A stretch of 64,000 bases of DNA from positions 4,216,001 through 4,280,000 of the forward strand of contig CM031562.1 in the NCBI GenBank assembly GCA_018466975.1. The letters are read 5' to 3'. Within the stretch, counting starts at the first letter, position 1. Each line of letters opens with the position of its first letter. The notes under the pieces were generated by a model, which was given only the letters and a program-made list of their open reading frames with translations, was not told the origin of the DNA and ran no database searches. This document shows positions 34,924 to 46,557 of this stretch, one piece after another. The stretch comes from Sparassis latifolia. Lineage: Eukaryota; Basidiomycota; Agaricomycetes; Polyporales; Sparassidaceae. The position numbers and the translations under genes are program-made.

Positions 34924-37775
34924 TCGCTCGGATAATCGATCTAGACTTTCACCTCCCCCGCATCACCCCATATGCCCCACTGCGTCGGGTTTCTCTCGGG
35001 GCTTGTCCCCTCGTCGCATCTCGTGCAGGTATCCAGTATCGCTTCCTCGGACATACCATGCCACGCGCGCGTATCTCATCCCTGTGCCCGATGTACATTC
35101 CGTGTATTGTATACATCGTATCGTCCGACGTCTCACGGCGAATTACATCCCTTTTACCCTCCTCCCCCTACCCTTTTTCTACAACATAGACCCACATGGT
35201 CGTCCTGCGCATACCCTGTATTTCCACCCGCGATGTTGATAGTGTTTGCTATGAATATGTGCTGATAACAGAGAACACTAGTTTGATATTCAGGACAGTC
35301 TGAGTCTCGTCATGATCATCTTCCGACCATCCTTGCAGCTACGACTTGTCGATTGCGCCGACCGTCGGCACGCCAGAAATATACCAACCAAGCCTTCCCA
35401 ATCACCATGCAGTCTTGAATCAAAGTGCGCAGCATGAGGTCCTCGCAAGCTTCCGAGTGATATTTTTGCTTGCATCCAAGCCGCTCGGATCTACCGGGTC
35501 AGTAATCTCTGTCTTCCTCCAAGGGGAAGTCGTAGTATACGCTTTAATCCCGGTCCTTCCCCGCCAGTGGTTGGCGTAATCGAGTGCTTTGGCTATCCAT
35601 GAGTCGACCGCGTGATGTGGACCATTAAATTACATCACTGACGATTCGATTCTATGTGGCAGGTCGCGGTGGCTTTGCCGCTCATGATTTCGGGGACAAT
35701 ATCTAGGGGATGTGCAGATTGGTGGTGCGTCTTATTCCCTCCGTTACATCCGTGGTGGTTTACCATTAAATTGAGAATCACGAACAAAAAATCGGGGACA
35801 GTCTAATACCGATGAGTCTGCTCACAAGTGAACTGGGGCGTGCCAAGCACGTCTATAGAGGGTGCAAAGCATAAATGCATTGCGACGCGGACTGTATTTC
35901 AAAAATCCTCAGTTCCCTTCCCTTCTACGCAGCAATTGTCCCCGCTCTTACCTCCTGGTCGTTGCAGATAGGCCTCTTTCCGCATGGAGATCTCCGCTCA
36001 ACAGTCTTGCGGTCTTCATTCTGGTTGGCTAATGGCTAGCGAACCACAGCAGAGTCGTAATTCTGTACCCACACTGTCGGCATCAAGTCAGGTTCTCCTC
36101 AGCATTACAATTTCTTCGTGCCTCAAGGCAGGGTCGCGACCGTGATTGGCACACATCTTTCCCCCTCCCATCGCTAACGTATGCCATGGCCAATACGCTT
36201 GTCGGACGTTTCAGCCCTCTTGTTGGTCGATGTGCAATTTCGATTCCTCGGCTGTGAAGGTTGAAGTTGAGTAGCATGGAAAGGCGGTCATTCTACCTTC
36301 ATACAACCTTTTATGGGTTGCTTTCGACGCGGATGCCCTCGGTGATCTCCTTGTTCTCTCAATTATGTGAACTCTTTCCAGGACGCAGCCCTTTCAGATC
36401 AATTGGGCCATCCCCGTCGTCCGCCATCTTGAAGCCCTCTGATTCGATCCAGCCCTGCTCGTGGCTATTGCAATCACTCGGCTCGGCGAAGCCTGCTCCA
36501 CACGAGGGATTTGCTGTGCGGGTGTCAGGCTATGTTAGCGTCCCTGTATTCATCTAGGTGGTGAGTTATCATACTGGTTCGAGTTCAGCTGCGTTGATTC
36601 GTCCTTAACGAGCCTTGGCATGTTCCTGTGCTTAATCTGCCTTGTGCCCGAGAACCCCGCCACTGACCTTCTCCTGCATGCGACACTTGCGATAATTTCA
36701 AACCGACTGGAAAGCGAATATCACCGAATGCACGTGCATGAAGTTTCTTCCTGACATTTGAAGTGAATTTGAAGTCGTTGTTTCCTAATACATCAGCCCT
36801 TGTCGCGGACATCGCACTTACTCCCGAGCATCTCTAATTGGTATCGGCGAGGACGAAATATTTCGGTAAGTACCATCTGTTGCTCTTCTCCCCTATGAGA
36901 GTCTTTTACCTCTTCAGAGAATTCAAACTCGCCCGTCGCGTCCAAATGTCCCGACATAGCCCGGAAGGCACCGCTCTGCCTTCCAATGCTTAATTAGTTC
37001 GCACACATCAACGGCCGTTGCCACACGCGTTGTTGCATTACAGATGACGGTGCATAACGGCCCGTTGTAGCCACCCGTGCAGAATGTCTGCAATCAGAGC
37101 CTTCTGTACAGGTTGGCATCCCGTCCGCTGGATAGCTGGCGCGCAACATCCCGAGGGCCCTTAATATGATTGGCCACAGGCCCCCTCATCAATCTTGTGC
37201 GAGGTTCAAGCTCAAGGTTCAAGCTCATCTCGATTATCGTACCGCTGATCATCATCCCAGTCGTTCGGTCAGGGCCAGCCTGAAGTGAGAAATCGCAGCC
37301 AGCGCCTCAGGGAGGAATGCGACGCGCGTAGGTCGCATTGCCGGCTGTTCGTTTACAGAGCTTTCTATCCCGCACTTGAAGGCGACAGAACTGCTGGCTG
37401 CCGTAACTATCACATATCTTATTAACTCAACAGCATACCGGGGGCTGTGGATGTGGTGCCGCAGTCTGTCTTCTCGAGAAGTCGAAGCAACACGGGATAC
37501 ATTCATTGCAAGCAATGCATACAACAACACGGTACGTAGATGACGTAGACTGGATCTCGACGCTCGGCGGGACAGCAAAGCCGCACCGAATCGGAATATA
37601 AAACCAAACTTGAGACACAACGAAGGGCACCACACGCAAAATAGAGAATACGCACAGATCGAGGCTACAGATTGAGACGAAATGGGCCGTCCGCATAGAA
37701 AAGAGAAAAGCACCGAATGGAGACAATAAGTTGTCGGATTGAAGAGCAGGATCAATGTCGTGCAGGAAAAAGCAC
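34924..37775. other. Long intergenic region, no gene seen
   Basis: 2.85 kb with only short, unrelated frames. The first 300 bases are probably 3' UTR of the preceding gene (pyrimidine-rich). A short direct repeat (GGTTCAAGCTCA, twice, about 37,200-37,230) is visible. No transposon ends, RNA gene or promoter could be supported. Confidence 0.45.
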
Positions 37776-39234
37776 TCATTCACGCCTTGCTTGCATGGTC
37801 GAAATAATCTCCATATAGGTGTTTTTCTGGTTCTGAATCCTGTGGTAACTTCGTCAGTATCCAAGGATTAATCATAGAAGTAACTACGCACGACAACTTC
37901 TCTTGCTTCAGTTCTCGCTCCAGTTCTTCAATCCTGTGCTCTTTTGCGAGAACACTCTGCTGAGCGGCGGCAAGCTTTCCTTCAAGCTTTCGAACGTAGT
38001 CCGGTATGTTCGACAATCCAGCAATTCGCGAATTAATGACGTCTGCTGACAGCTGATCTAGGGTTACGCTGCCGCCTGTCTGCGTGGAACCCTGCAGAGC
38101 AGCGGCACGCTCGTAGAATGGATACTCCTGCAACATCGTTAGATGTTTATTCGGCGCCCATAAATAACGATACTCACAGGATCTGCCTGTATCTTGTCGC
38201 ACAGTAGATTCGAACCATCCAAGGCTTTCCCCTTGCCCTTATCTTTCGTTGGAGAATCGGGGGCGTCCGCATAGCTGAGCTGACTGGAGGATGCATAGGC
38301 CAGCTGGGAGCTTTGCGGTGGCGTTAGAAGCATGTCATTCTCACTGCGTCCATGTGCACTGGAGGACCCAGGGGTGCGCGGCCCGCGAATTTCAGGATGG
38401 GTTCCCCGAAAGTGATAAGGCGGCGGCGTTGAAGGACGAGCTCCGTCTTCGCCCTGACTTTGGTGACTGAGCCACACGGCATCCTCGTCGACGCTCTCCT
38501 CTTGACCCCCTACGTCGCCTTCTGTCGGCGAATAAGAGTGACCTCCCTCGCTGCTTTCAATGCGGCTGCGCTTCGACGGTGAGGGGGGAACAGATCGCAG
38601 ACTCTCCATAGACTTCCGCGCTGGTCGCGCAGTGAACCCTGCTGTAATATCTGCGAGGCGATGGGAAAGATTCTTACCTGAAAGACCAGCATTTATATCC
38701 ATAAGACGCCTCTCCTTCTGTGACGGCGTGAACTTGCTTGAGGGCGTCATCTGGGAGCCCGACAGTAGAGCTTGGGAGCCGTATGAGGGCCCCTGACGCG
38801 TCGGAGTGGCAGGAGGGGTGGCGGAACGAGGCCGCTTCGTAGGTGACGACGGTGCCGAGGGGGTTCTAGCCATAATTGCTCGCTGCCTCTGGGAAGGACG
38901 AGGGGACTCCTGAGAAGAGCCAGGCGCAGCAGCCTGCGGTTGGGCAGGGGGCAGGTCGTCCTCCCAATCTGCATATAGTCAATTAAAACACCGTGTCGCA
39001 GCCACTAGATGCTTACAAAAAAAGTCGCACTGTTCCGAATTGACGGGCTTTGCGCACTTGTAAAATGCACTATGGTCTGCTGTAAAGCAGTCGATCAACA
39101 GTGACCGTACAAGACACAACTCACCGACCTCTGGTCCTATCAGTCTTGCTAACAAGTCTTTGAGCAGGTTCATGGTGACCAGGACATCTGACTACACCCT
39201 CTGAATCGCGGGGATTGGTCTTTGACTTGGCCAT
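37776..39234 (-). CDS. GRF zinc-finger protein with coiled coil, 417 residues
   Basis: Five exons from high to low: 39234-39125, 39069-39017, 38968-38178, 38127-37892 and 37839-37776. The first three must be spliced to build the zinc finger: CPGHHEPAQRLVSKTDRTRG, then RAFYKCAKPVNSEQCDFF, then YWEDD. The C-X2-H...C-X8-C arrangement, the GR-F core and the C-terminal aromatic WED define a GRF finger (residues 17-58). Such fingers bind single-stranded nucleic acid in proteins such as APE2, TOP3A and NEIL3. The middle is disordered with SPT/SPSKR-type repeats and many possible phosphorylation sites. The C-terminus forms a coiled coil (KLEGKLAAAQQSVLAKEHRI, EELERELKQEKLS). No nuclease or helicase domain is present, so it may be an adaptor in DNA repair or RNA metabolism (inference). 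Confidence 0.85.
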
Positions 39235-39371
39235 GGCGGAAGGGGTGAAGGAGAGTGAGTTGTGAATCTTGTGATGGCGCAGGACGGCACCGCCCCTCGT
39301 CAGTCAGTTTACCAAAGATGGACAAGGCGCGTGACCGATCGGCTGCTCGCGACTAACCACCATAGACCACC
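39235..39371. promoter_or_regulatory. Compact divergent promoter, GRF protein and PAC4-like chaperone
   Basis: Only 137 bases separate the two start codons, so both genes share one small control region. No TATA box is visible, which is common for housekeeping divergent pairs. Confidence 0.5.
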
Positions 39372-40015
39372 ATGTCCCTCACAACAACGGAGAGCTCGCC
39401 CTCGTCCAGCTCGCGTATCCATGTCAAAACCGGGTACATACCCCCTCCAGAGCCTTCTCTACCCGCTCTGGCCGTCCAGGTAACCGAGATGGTCGACTCT
39501 TACATGCTGTGGATCGGCACGACGAACGAGCCCGCCGAGAGCGTGCAGAACGCGCCATTGCAGGGCTGTCTCGCGAGAGACTGGGCATGTGCCATGCCCA
39601 CCCGAGATGTGAGTGTTCTTCAGCCGGTGCGGCAAAGTGAACGAGCAGGCTTCTCGGTTGTTGACTGATACTGGACAAGATCAACTCAAGTCTGCCGCCT
39701 GCAGCGACCTCTCTGTTCCGCACCTCAGGCTCCGACATCGCGCTCTCGATGTCACAGCGTTTGGGTGATCGCTCCATTTTCTTCCTACCACATCCGATCT
39801 GCGCTGACTGCAACCCCCGGATGTCGTAACTGCACACCGGCACGCTCAACTGCCCTATCTTCCTAAATACAGCCCGGCGCTTCAAAAAACAGATATTCTT
39901 GTCGGTGGACATTCCGCCCTCGTTCCAGACGATGGGGCAGGGTCCGCAACTGATTTTGGCGGTAGAGAAGACGATGGTAGAGACGCTGAAGGAGCTGGAG
40001 CAGAGGCGCACATGA
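39372..40015 (+). CDS. Proteasome assembly chaperone 4-like protein, 154 residues
   Basis: Exons are 39372-39608, 39680-39764 and 39873-40015, in phase. The protein fits the PAC4/PSMG4 family (Poc4/Dmp1 in yeast), which pairs with PAC3 to help assemble the 20S proteasome alpha ring. Supporting features are VTEMVDSYMLWIGTT (beta strand typical of the fold), the SGSDIALSMSQRLARRFKKQ segment matching the family's 'ALAQRLARKTNKQ' helix, then IFLSVDIPPSF, and the C-terminal helix VEKTMVETLKELEQRR. The length is normal for the family. The N-terminal 20 residues are Ser/Thr-rich and disordered. Similarity is of a divergent fungal kind, so the assignment is good but not certain. Confidence 0.78.
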
Positions 40016-40356
40016 CCACGCGGCACGATATACTGTCATCGAGTAGCTCGGCAAGTCGATAGATATGTGGTAGTAGGATATCATTTTTGTCGATAGGAGA
40101 ATAGAATGAGTGCAAAAGCATCAGAATAACGAGTGAAATCGAGCAGCCATCCAGGTGCTATCGATAAGTGAGGCGCAGGATGTTCGCCACTCGCGGCTGC
40201 GCCGTAACGGCTCGGCGTCCATGATCGGGGCTCACTTCATCTGAGCTCTGCTCGCCCTCCATTCTCTTCGTCGTCTTCTCTGTCGTCCTCGTCGGCCTCG
40301 TACATCATCGGCAGGGCACCTCGACGTTCCCATCCACGACGACCACCCTCCAGTTT
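40016..40356. other. Intergenic, YAK1 promoter
   Basis: 341 bases between the PAC4-like stop and the YAK1 ATG. The last 100 bases are a CT-rich leader (CTCGCCCTCC, TTCTCTTCGTCGTC). No gene or TATA was seen. Confidence 0.45.
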
Positions 40357-43300
40357 ATGTCGGAACCCGAGCTCTTGCCGTACATGTCTGGTACAAACGA
40401 AGAATTTGACCTTCCCCGTTGGCATACTCAGACTCTTCACGACGGCCTGTCCTCTTCGGCCCAGGCTGCTCAGTCGGCAGCGCAAGCCTCGTATATATAC
40501 GCGCAGGGCCCCTCTCTGCCGCCGATGCAAGCTACTGCGCATCGTCTTGCACCGATGCACCAACAGTCGCCTACAGGTTCTTCTCGCCAACCCCGTATCA
40601 CGCAGCTACTCGATGAAGACCAACCATTTGTCATGAATTCCCTTCCGTACACCTCAAGCAGTCTTGCACGCAGTGTCTCCCTCGGTGGTGGCGCTAGCGC
40701 AGCGCCCACTTCCAGAGGGCGCCGCCATCAACAGGACGATCTCGAGGGCGCATTCCATGTCGACGAAGAGTCCGTTCAGAGGCAGGCTTCTCAGGCAATG
40801 CAGCAGTCTTCCCACTCGCTGTATCCCCCCAATCTTGCATACCATCCAGCTCAGTCATCGGTGGGCAGCGCGGCCAATAACAGCGCCTCTGCAGCGCCTG
40901 CCGCTGATTCATACCACGACCCTTATTTTACCACCGGGCAGCAGCCGAGAAGATCGCAGACACAGCACGATGTGAGCACTTCCTCCAGGGCGCCGCGTTC
41001 GCCTCATCGGGGGGTTACATCCAATGCGCTACTCGGCCCTTACATTCCACAGCAGAACCAGTATTCATCCTCGACCCCAATTTCCTACCCTTACTCGCCA
41101 TCGCTGGAGCAGCAGGGAGCGTATATGCCCGGGACTTATCAGGCACACTCGCGCTCCCACTCTCAAAGCAAGGGTGAAGCTATGACCCCACCCGTCCCGG
41201 CCGCATCGGCATATTCATCGCAGAACGTCTTGCAGACATCTAATGTCTATTCGCCTGTGTATCCGATGGAGACCACAAGCCCAGCGCCGTCGTCGTCGCA
41301 GAATCTTGCTGCGCAGCGCGTTCCGCGGCAATCTTCCGTGTCGCAGCCTGCTACGCCTTTGTCTTTCGGGCACACTTCCCAGAAGGCTCAGCAGGCACAG
41401 GCGCAGTACTTTGCACAGGAGCATCAGCCTATGACTGTGGAAGTGCCACCGCCGAAGCGTCGTGCGTCTGGGCTCAGGCGCGTCAGAGATCACCGAGATT
41501 TGCGGCCATATGTGAATGCCCAACCTGCCGGACGGCGAATGGATGCCAGTGGCATATTTCTTTCAGTCAGTGTTCTGTGCCGCCAGTTACCTAGTCAATG
41601 GTCTAACGTGATGCTCCTGCGCGTTATATCTACAGCCGCTCAGACAGCTAACAACGAATATAGTCGAGACATATCAAATATGCAACCCCCAGTTCAGATA
41701 CGAATCGACTCACAATCCACGGCGGGTTCTTACCAAGCCAAGCAAACCTTCGCACAACGATGGGTTTGACAATGACGATTATGACTACATCCTGTACGTC
41801 AATGACTGGCTTGGGACAGATGAAGGTCATAAGTGCGTTGCGGTGTCTCGACTCGCTCTTCTTGAATGTCGATTTACAACGCCCCATCAGATACCTCATT
41901 TTGGACATCTTGGGACAAGGAACATTCGGGCAGGTGGTGAAATGCCAAGATATGAAAACACACGAGGTAGTGGCGGTGAAGGTGGTGAAAAACAAGCCGG
42001 CTTACTTCAACCAGAGTATGATGGAGGTGACGATCCTAGAGCTGGTGCGTATTCTATTTCCCCTTCTGCGTCAGTTGAATCACCGAGTGATATTCGTCAT
42101 ACAGTTGAACTCACAATGCGATCCACATGACGAGCACCATATATTGCGGTTGCGGGATTCATTCATTCACAAGAACCACTTGTGTCTTGTGTTTGAGCTG
42201 CTGTCTTCTAATTTGTACGAGCTGATCAAGCAGAACCAATTCCAAGGCCTTAGTACCCAGCTGGTGAAAGTCTTCACCGCTCAGTTACTGGACGCGATGA
42301 CTGTCTTGAAGGAGGCTCGGTTAATTCATTGTGATATGAAGCCAGAGAATATTCTTCTGAAGTCGTGAGTTGAATATATTGCTATGACATCGGTGGCGCG
42401 AGCGCTGACACCTCCCGACAGACTACAATCACCACAAATCAAAGTCATCGACTTTGGTTCTGCGTGTCATGAACGACAAACGGTCTACACATACATCCAA
42501 TCTCGATTCTACCGCTCGCCAGAAGTGCTACTGGGAATACCATACACGGCGGCTATTGACATGTGGTCATTAGGCTGCATAGCGGTCGAGCTCTTTTTGG
42601 GATTACCTCTCTTTCCTGGTACGAGCGAGTACAATCAGATCACACGGATAGTGGACATGCTGGGGTATGTCTACAATCTGTCGTCCATTGCCGATATGCT
42701 GACCAATATGCGTAGGTTACCGCCACAGTACATGCTTGACATAGGCAAGCAGACCGGCCAGTTCTTTGACACTTACACGGACGTGTATGGCCAAAAGAAA
42801 TACAAGTTGAAGACCTTAGAGCAGTATTCTCGCGAACACAACACCCAAGAGCAGCCTGGCAAGCAATACTTCAAGGCAAGCTCTTTGCGGGAGATCATCA
42901 CCCAGGCTCCGATGCCAACATTCAAGTCTTCAAGGCAGGCTCATGAGGCGGAGAAAGGTCAGTCCGTTGCTCCTCCTGTCACTGGATAAATGTGGATTAA
43001 TCGCTGGATAGAACTGAACAATCGAGCATCCTTCATCGATTTCTGTCAAGGACTGCTGAACATGAACCCTATCGAGCGATGGTCACCTCAGCAGGCAAGA
43101 ATGCACCCGTTCATCACGGGAGAGAAGTGGACAAAGCCCTGGACGGTAAGCCATCTTTGATCTTGCGATGATGCGGCACCCTTAATTGCGCATTTGTGAT
43201 AGCCTGCTGGACAGCCTAACAACGCAGTGGCACCGCCGTCAACGAGCGGGCCTGACACTAAGCGACCCTACGGTGGTTTGGTGCCGTCACAACCGAAAGG

Positions 43301-44507
43301 TACCCGAGCATATCAAGATGCAGCTGCATACAACCAGCATCTCGCCCAACATCAGGCATACACGGCGCAAGCCCAGGCTGCGTCACAGGCGGCGCAGAAT
43401 GTGTACAGGAATCCATACATCACACCACAGACTTCCCAGCAAGGATCGACGTCGTACTCGGGGTCGCAGGATGCCGCGACTAGCTACGCCGCACAGCAGC
43501 AGTACACAGCCCAGCCTGCCCAAGCGACAGCCCAGAGGGGGCTGACTCATCAGAGCTCACACGGGCAGCTGAACGTCAACACGAATGTCGGGCAATACGC
43601 CGGGCATCCACAAGGAGGCGCGTTCCCTGCCGCGGCGTCGCATCTCAGCCCCACTGCGCCGTCTAACTCTTACTATTCTTCTGCCCGGGCACGGTCGAAC
43701 ACCATCAACAACATGATGGATAACATTCCCCCAGCTCTGGCGCGGCTGCAACACATGAATCAAGACGTGATAGGCGGGCGCAAGGCATTGACACCGGTGC
43801 TAAAGCGCGACGATGCCATCCGGGAATGGGAGCGGCGGCAATCGGGCAAGGCTGCTGCAGCACAGCCTTATCCACAGTTGGAGTTCTTGCAGCAGCAGGC
43901 TGAGCTCGCAGCCGCGCAAGGGCTTACCAACTGGGGCCAGACGGGCACATCGAGGAGTTATCATCATCAGCCCACGTCGAACCTTGCGCATTCGTATCAT
44001 CCCTCTACATCCATGGTTGTTGACGAGGATCGTCGGGACGCCATCCTGTCGAACGTCCGCTCCGCCGCGCGCGCAGAGCCACCCGCTAATATGTTCAGCT
44101 CGAACTCGAACGTGATCCCGACCCCTCCGCAGGCGTACTCGAGCAATTCCACCACGTCGGGGAATCGGTACGCTGCGACCTATACGCAGCCGCAGCAGAC
44201 GCCCACCTCTCCTTTCGATTCCCTCGACCGACGGACGGATATCGGTACCCTATATGTTCCAATGCAGCCTGACCAGTATGGATCATACAGCAATCAGGCG
44301 GCGGCGTCGGCCGTTGCTCGCCAAGTTGCACCGCCTGCCCAGGCTGTCCCACCGTCCTTCTATGGTGCGGGTGTCGTGCCTGCGGGAATGGCGACCAACC
44401 AGCAGCGCAATCCGTTCTCCACCGCAGACACTTTGCCCACCTCCCAGGGGCAGGTGAGCTCCAAAGAGAGTCGACGGAAGAGTGGAATGGATCTGTGGAC
44501 ACAGTAA
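40357..44507 (+). CDS. YAK1: DYRK-family protein kinase Yak1, 1247 residues
   Basis: Eight exons: 40357-41565, 41636-41832, 41891-42044, 42105-42364, 42422-42664, 42716-42957, 43012-43145 and 43203-44507. All are GT-AG and in phase. Yak1 is a dual-specificity kinase that restrains growth when TOR/PKA signalling falls. The family N-terminal box ([33 protein letters not shown]) precedes the kinase domain (about 460-790). Kinase motifs are [21 protein letters not shown] with the ATP Lys, [21 protein letters not shown] and the activation loop [13 protein letters not shown], followed by [15 protein letters not shown] and [25 protein letters not shown] carries Cys and Met in place of the usual Arg-Asp-Leu order, as in other Yak1 proteins. 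Both flanks (about 400 residues each) are Gln/Ser/Tyr/Ala-rich and prion-like. Confidence 0.95.
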
Positions 44508-44887
44508 AGCTTGCACCCGCTTCTCGTTTTCTTGTCTCTACAAAACATCCGATGTGGTTTCACTCGACATCTGCTCTCCCCATTTGTACCCCATTTGATT
44601 CCGTCGCATCATACTCAGATGACGCAAGATATGCTGTCGAAGCCATGCATGACCCAATCAATTCAGGATGCGCTAGTCGCCCATGGACTCAACCTGCGGT
44701 GTAGCTTCTGACCTTTGCTATGTGTATATTCCACGACTGTACCTACCATCCAACAGACAATTCATGATTGACCTTGCCGTCTGCTGTACTCAACCTCTCT
44801 ACTAATTACATGCGCTTAGGTACCGGGAGGACACCAAGGTGCGTCTACTGAGTGCGGGGATTACGTTTGACGTTTGTCAGAGACCTA
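44508..44887. other. Convergent 3' ends of YAK1 and the HAD phosphatase
   Basis: 380 bases between two stop codons facing each other. It should contain both 3' UTRs. No other feature was seen. Confidence 0.45.
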
Positions 44888-45978
44888 TCAGAGGCTTCCG
44901 AAAATCTCCTCCACTTCCCAAGCGCCGGTCCAATATCGGACCTCTGCCTTGACACGCCTATCGTCCGCGAACGTCTCGTCGCCTTCGTAGGCTGTAATCA
45001 GCTTGTGGAGACCGCGGTGCCGCCTGCAGAGCACCATATCTTGGCTGTACACAGTCTGAGTGGATGTGACGTAAGAACGAGAGCAACACAGAGGTCACCT
45101 TCTGAGACGTAAGATTGGACAAAAGTCGTTTGAGCCATCTCCGACGTAGATGACCCGGTCGAAGTCGGGGCGGTGTCGTGCCAGGAAAGCTTCGAGTTCC
45201 TCGCCTAGGGCAGATGTCGGAGTCACACAGAGCCGGTCAGCACACCAGAGCAGCGGTACCTTTACACATGTTGGGGCTGCAGCCCACCGCACACTGGTGC
45301 TGGGGACCGGCAGGGTCAATTTTTCTCCGGAGCTTGAGGAGGCCTGACGCGTCCCATTCGGCAGGATTAGTGACGACCTCGTCGAAGAGGGAATCTAAGC
45401 CCTTATCCTGCGGATAGCCTTTAGACGACGTGTCTACGCGCGCGTGAGGGAATATCCGAGTAACCGACCTTGAGAATGGTGGAGATGAACACGATGTTCG
45501 CGTTGGACAGGCAGAGAAAGTGGGTGCTTGGGTTGGACTTGGCTTTTAGGGCCTGCACCCCACGGATCATTGCTGGGTGCTGCGTAGATAGAGCGACCGT
45601 CAGAAAGGGCCAAGAAATGATGGACGGGAGAACACTAACGAAAGGCATCTTTCTCAGAGCACCCTCAATATCATCCCTGGAGCCCCCCTTGTCATGCAAC
45701 TCGTGCAAGAGTAGCGCGCTGGTAAGATCAGTCATTAGTGCGTAGAGCGCGTAGGTGAGATCTGTAATCGTACACGATATCAGTCCACTGCATGTCGAGC
45801 TTCAGTGTCTTCATTTTCCTGCGCAACTCCGGGGCGAGGACTTCGAAGACCCATCGGTCCGAATCCTGATCTGCCAGAGACCTGTGACTGGTCAGAGATG
45901 GATGAGGGTTTCTAGCGAACTGTGAAGTCACCAGTCGAAGTCGAACACAACCAGTTGTCTTTGGATGGAGGTAGCCAT
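44888..45978 (-). CDS. PHOSPHO-type HAD phosphatase, 251 residues
   Basis: Seven exons from high to low: 45978-45932, 45881-45774, 45718-45640, 45579-45469, 45407-45260, 45204-45099 and 45044-44888. All are GT-AG and in phase. The protein belongs to the PHOSPHO1/PHOSPHO2 branch of haloacid-dehalogenase phosphatases. HAD motif I is VVFDFDWSLADQDSD, with nucleophile Asp13 and acid/base Asp15. Motif II is LSNANIVFI. Motif IV is DRVIYVGDGSNDFCPILRL, and the family end DMVLCRRHRGLHKLI precedes an acidic C-terminus. Family substrates are phosphoethanolamine, phosphocholine or pyridoxal phosphate; which applies here is unknown. Trp16 in place of the usual Thr/Cys after the nucleophile pair is typical of fungal members as far as I recall. 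Cytosolic, with no signal peptide. Confidence 0.9.
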
Positions 45979-46557
45979 GGTTTGGGTATCTGCGAGTAGT
46001 TAGAGAGCTTATAACTGCATGTCTACCCCAATCGTTACCTGCACACTGTGAAATTAAAAGATTGAGCGCGAACGTGACTCGCGTCGCGATCGACAGCCAC
46101 GTGCGTGCACAGACGCGTCGACCCTGCGTAAGGCGCGCTTAGACGCAACCTCTAACTCCTCAGACAAGCAATATTCTAAGTAGTCGTCCATCTTAAATAA
46201 GAACTGTGCTTGCATGGACAAGACTACAAAAAATACGTGGTGATTTACGCCAAATGGTGGGGCACTGCCAACCTTAAAAGGGGGTACGCGTGCATAGGAC
46301 AGTCTGCCCCGGGTGAAGATGATACAGCGCGCCAGACACGTGTCTCATCCGGAGGCTACCCGGCCCCATGCCGCTCTAGCAAGAAGGCAGTGCATCCCAA
46401 CTAGCTTCCAAGATGTATTGCGGCTCCGATCGCCGAGCGCGCCCGAGGATCGATACAAAAGAATGCAATATAACAGAATTATGCGTGTCATGGATGTATC
46501 ATGAATGTCATACCATACGAAAGTTCGCCAGTGAGCCCTTCGAACATGTCGAGGTCA
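45979..46557. other. Intergenic between TFB1 and the HAD phosphatase
   Basis: 579 bases holding the phosphatase promoter (minus strand) and the TFB1 3' UTR. No coding sequence, RNA gene or clear TATA box was recognised. Confidence 0.45.

Noticed and set aside
36570..36600. GGTTCGAGTTC resembling a tRNA B-box
   Set aside because: No matching A-box or cloverleaf could be folded around it.
41566..41635. Read-through of YAK1 exon 1 past the GTCAGT donor
   Set aside because: Splicing to CCGCTCAGACAG restores the conserved Yak1 block before the kinase domain; read-through gives unrelated sequence.
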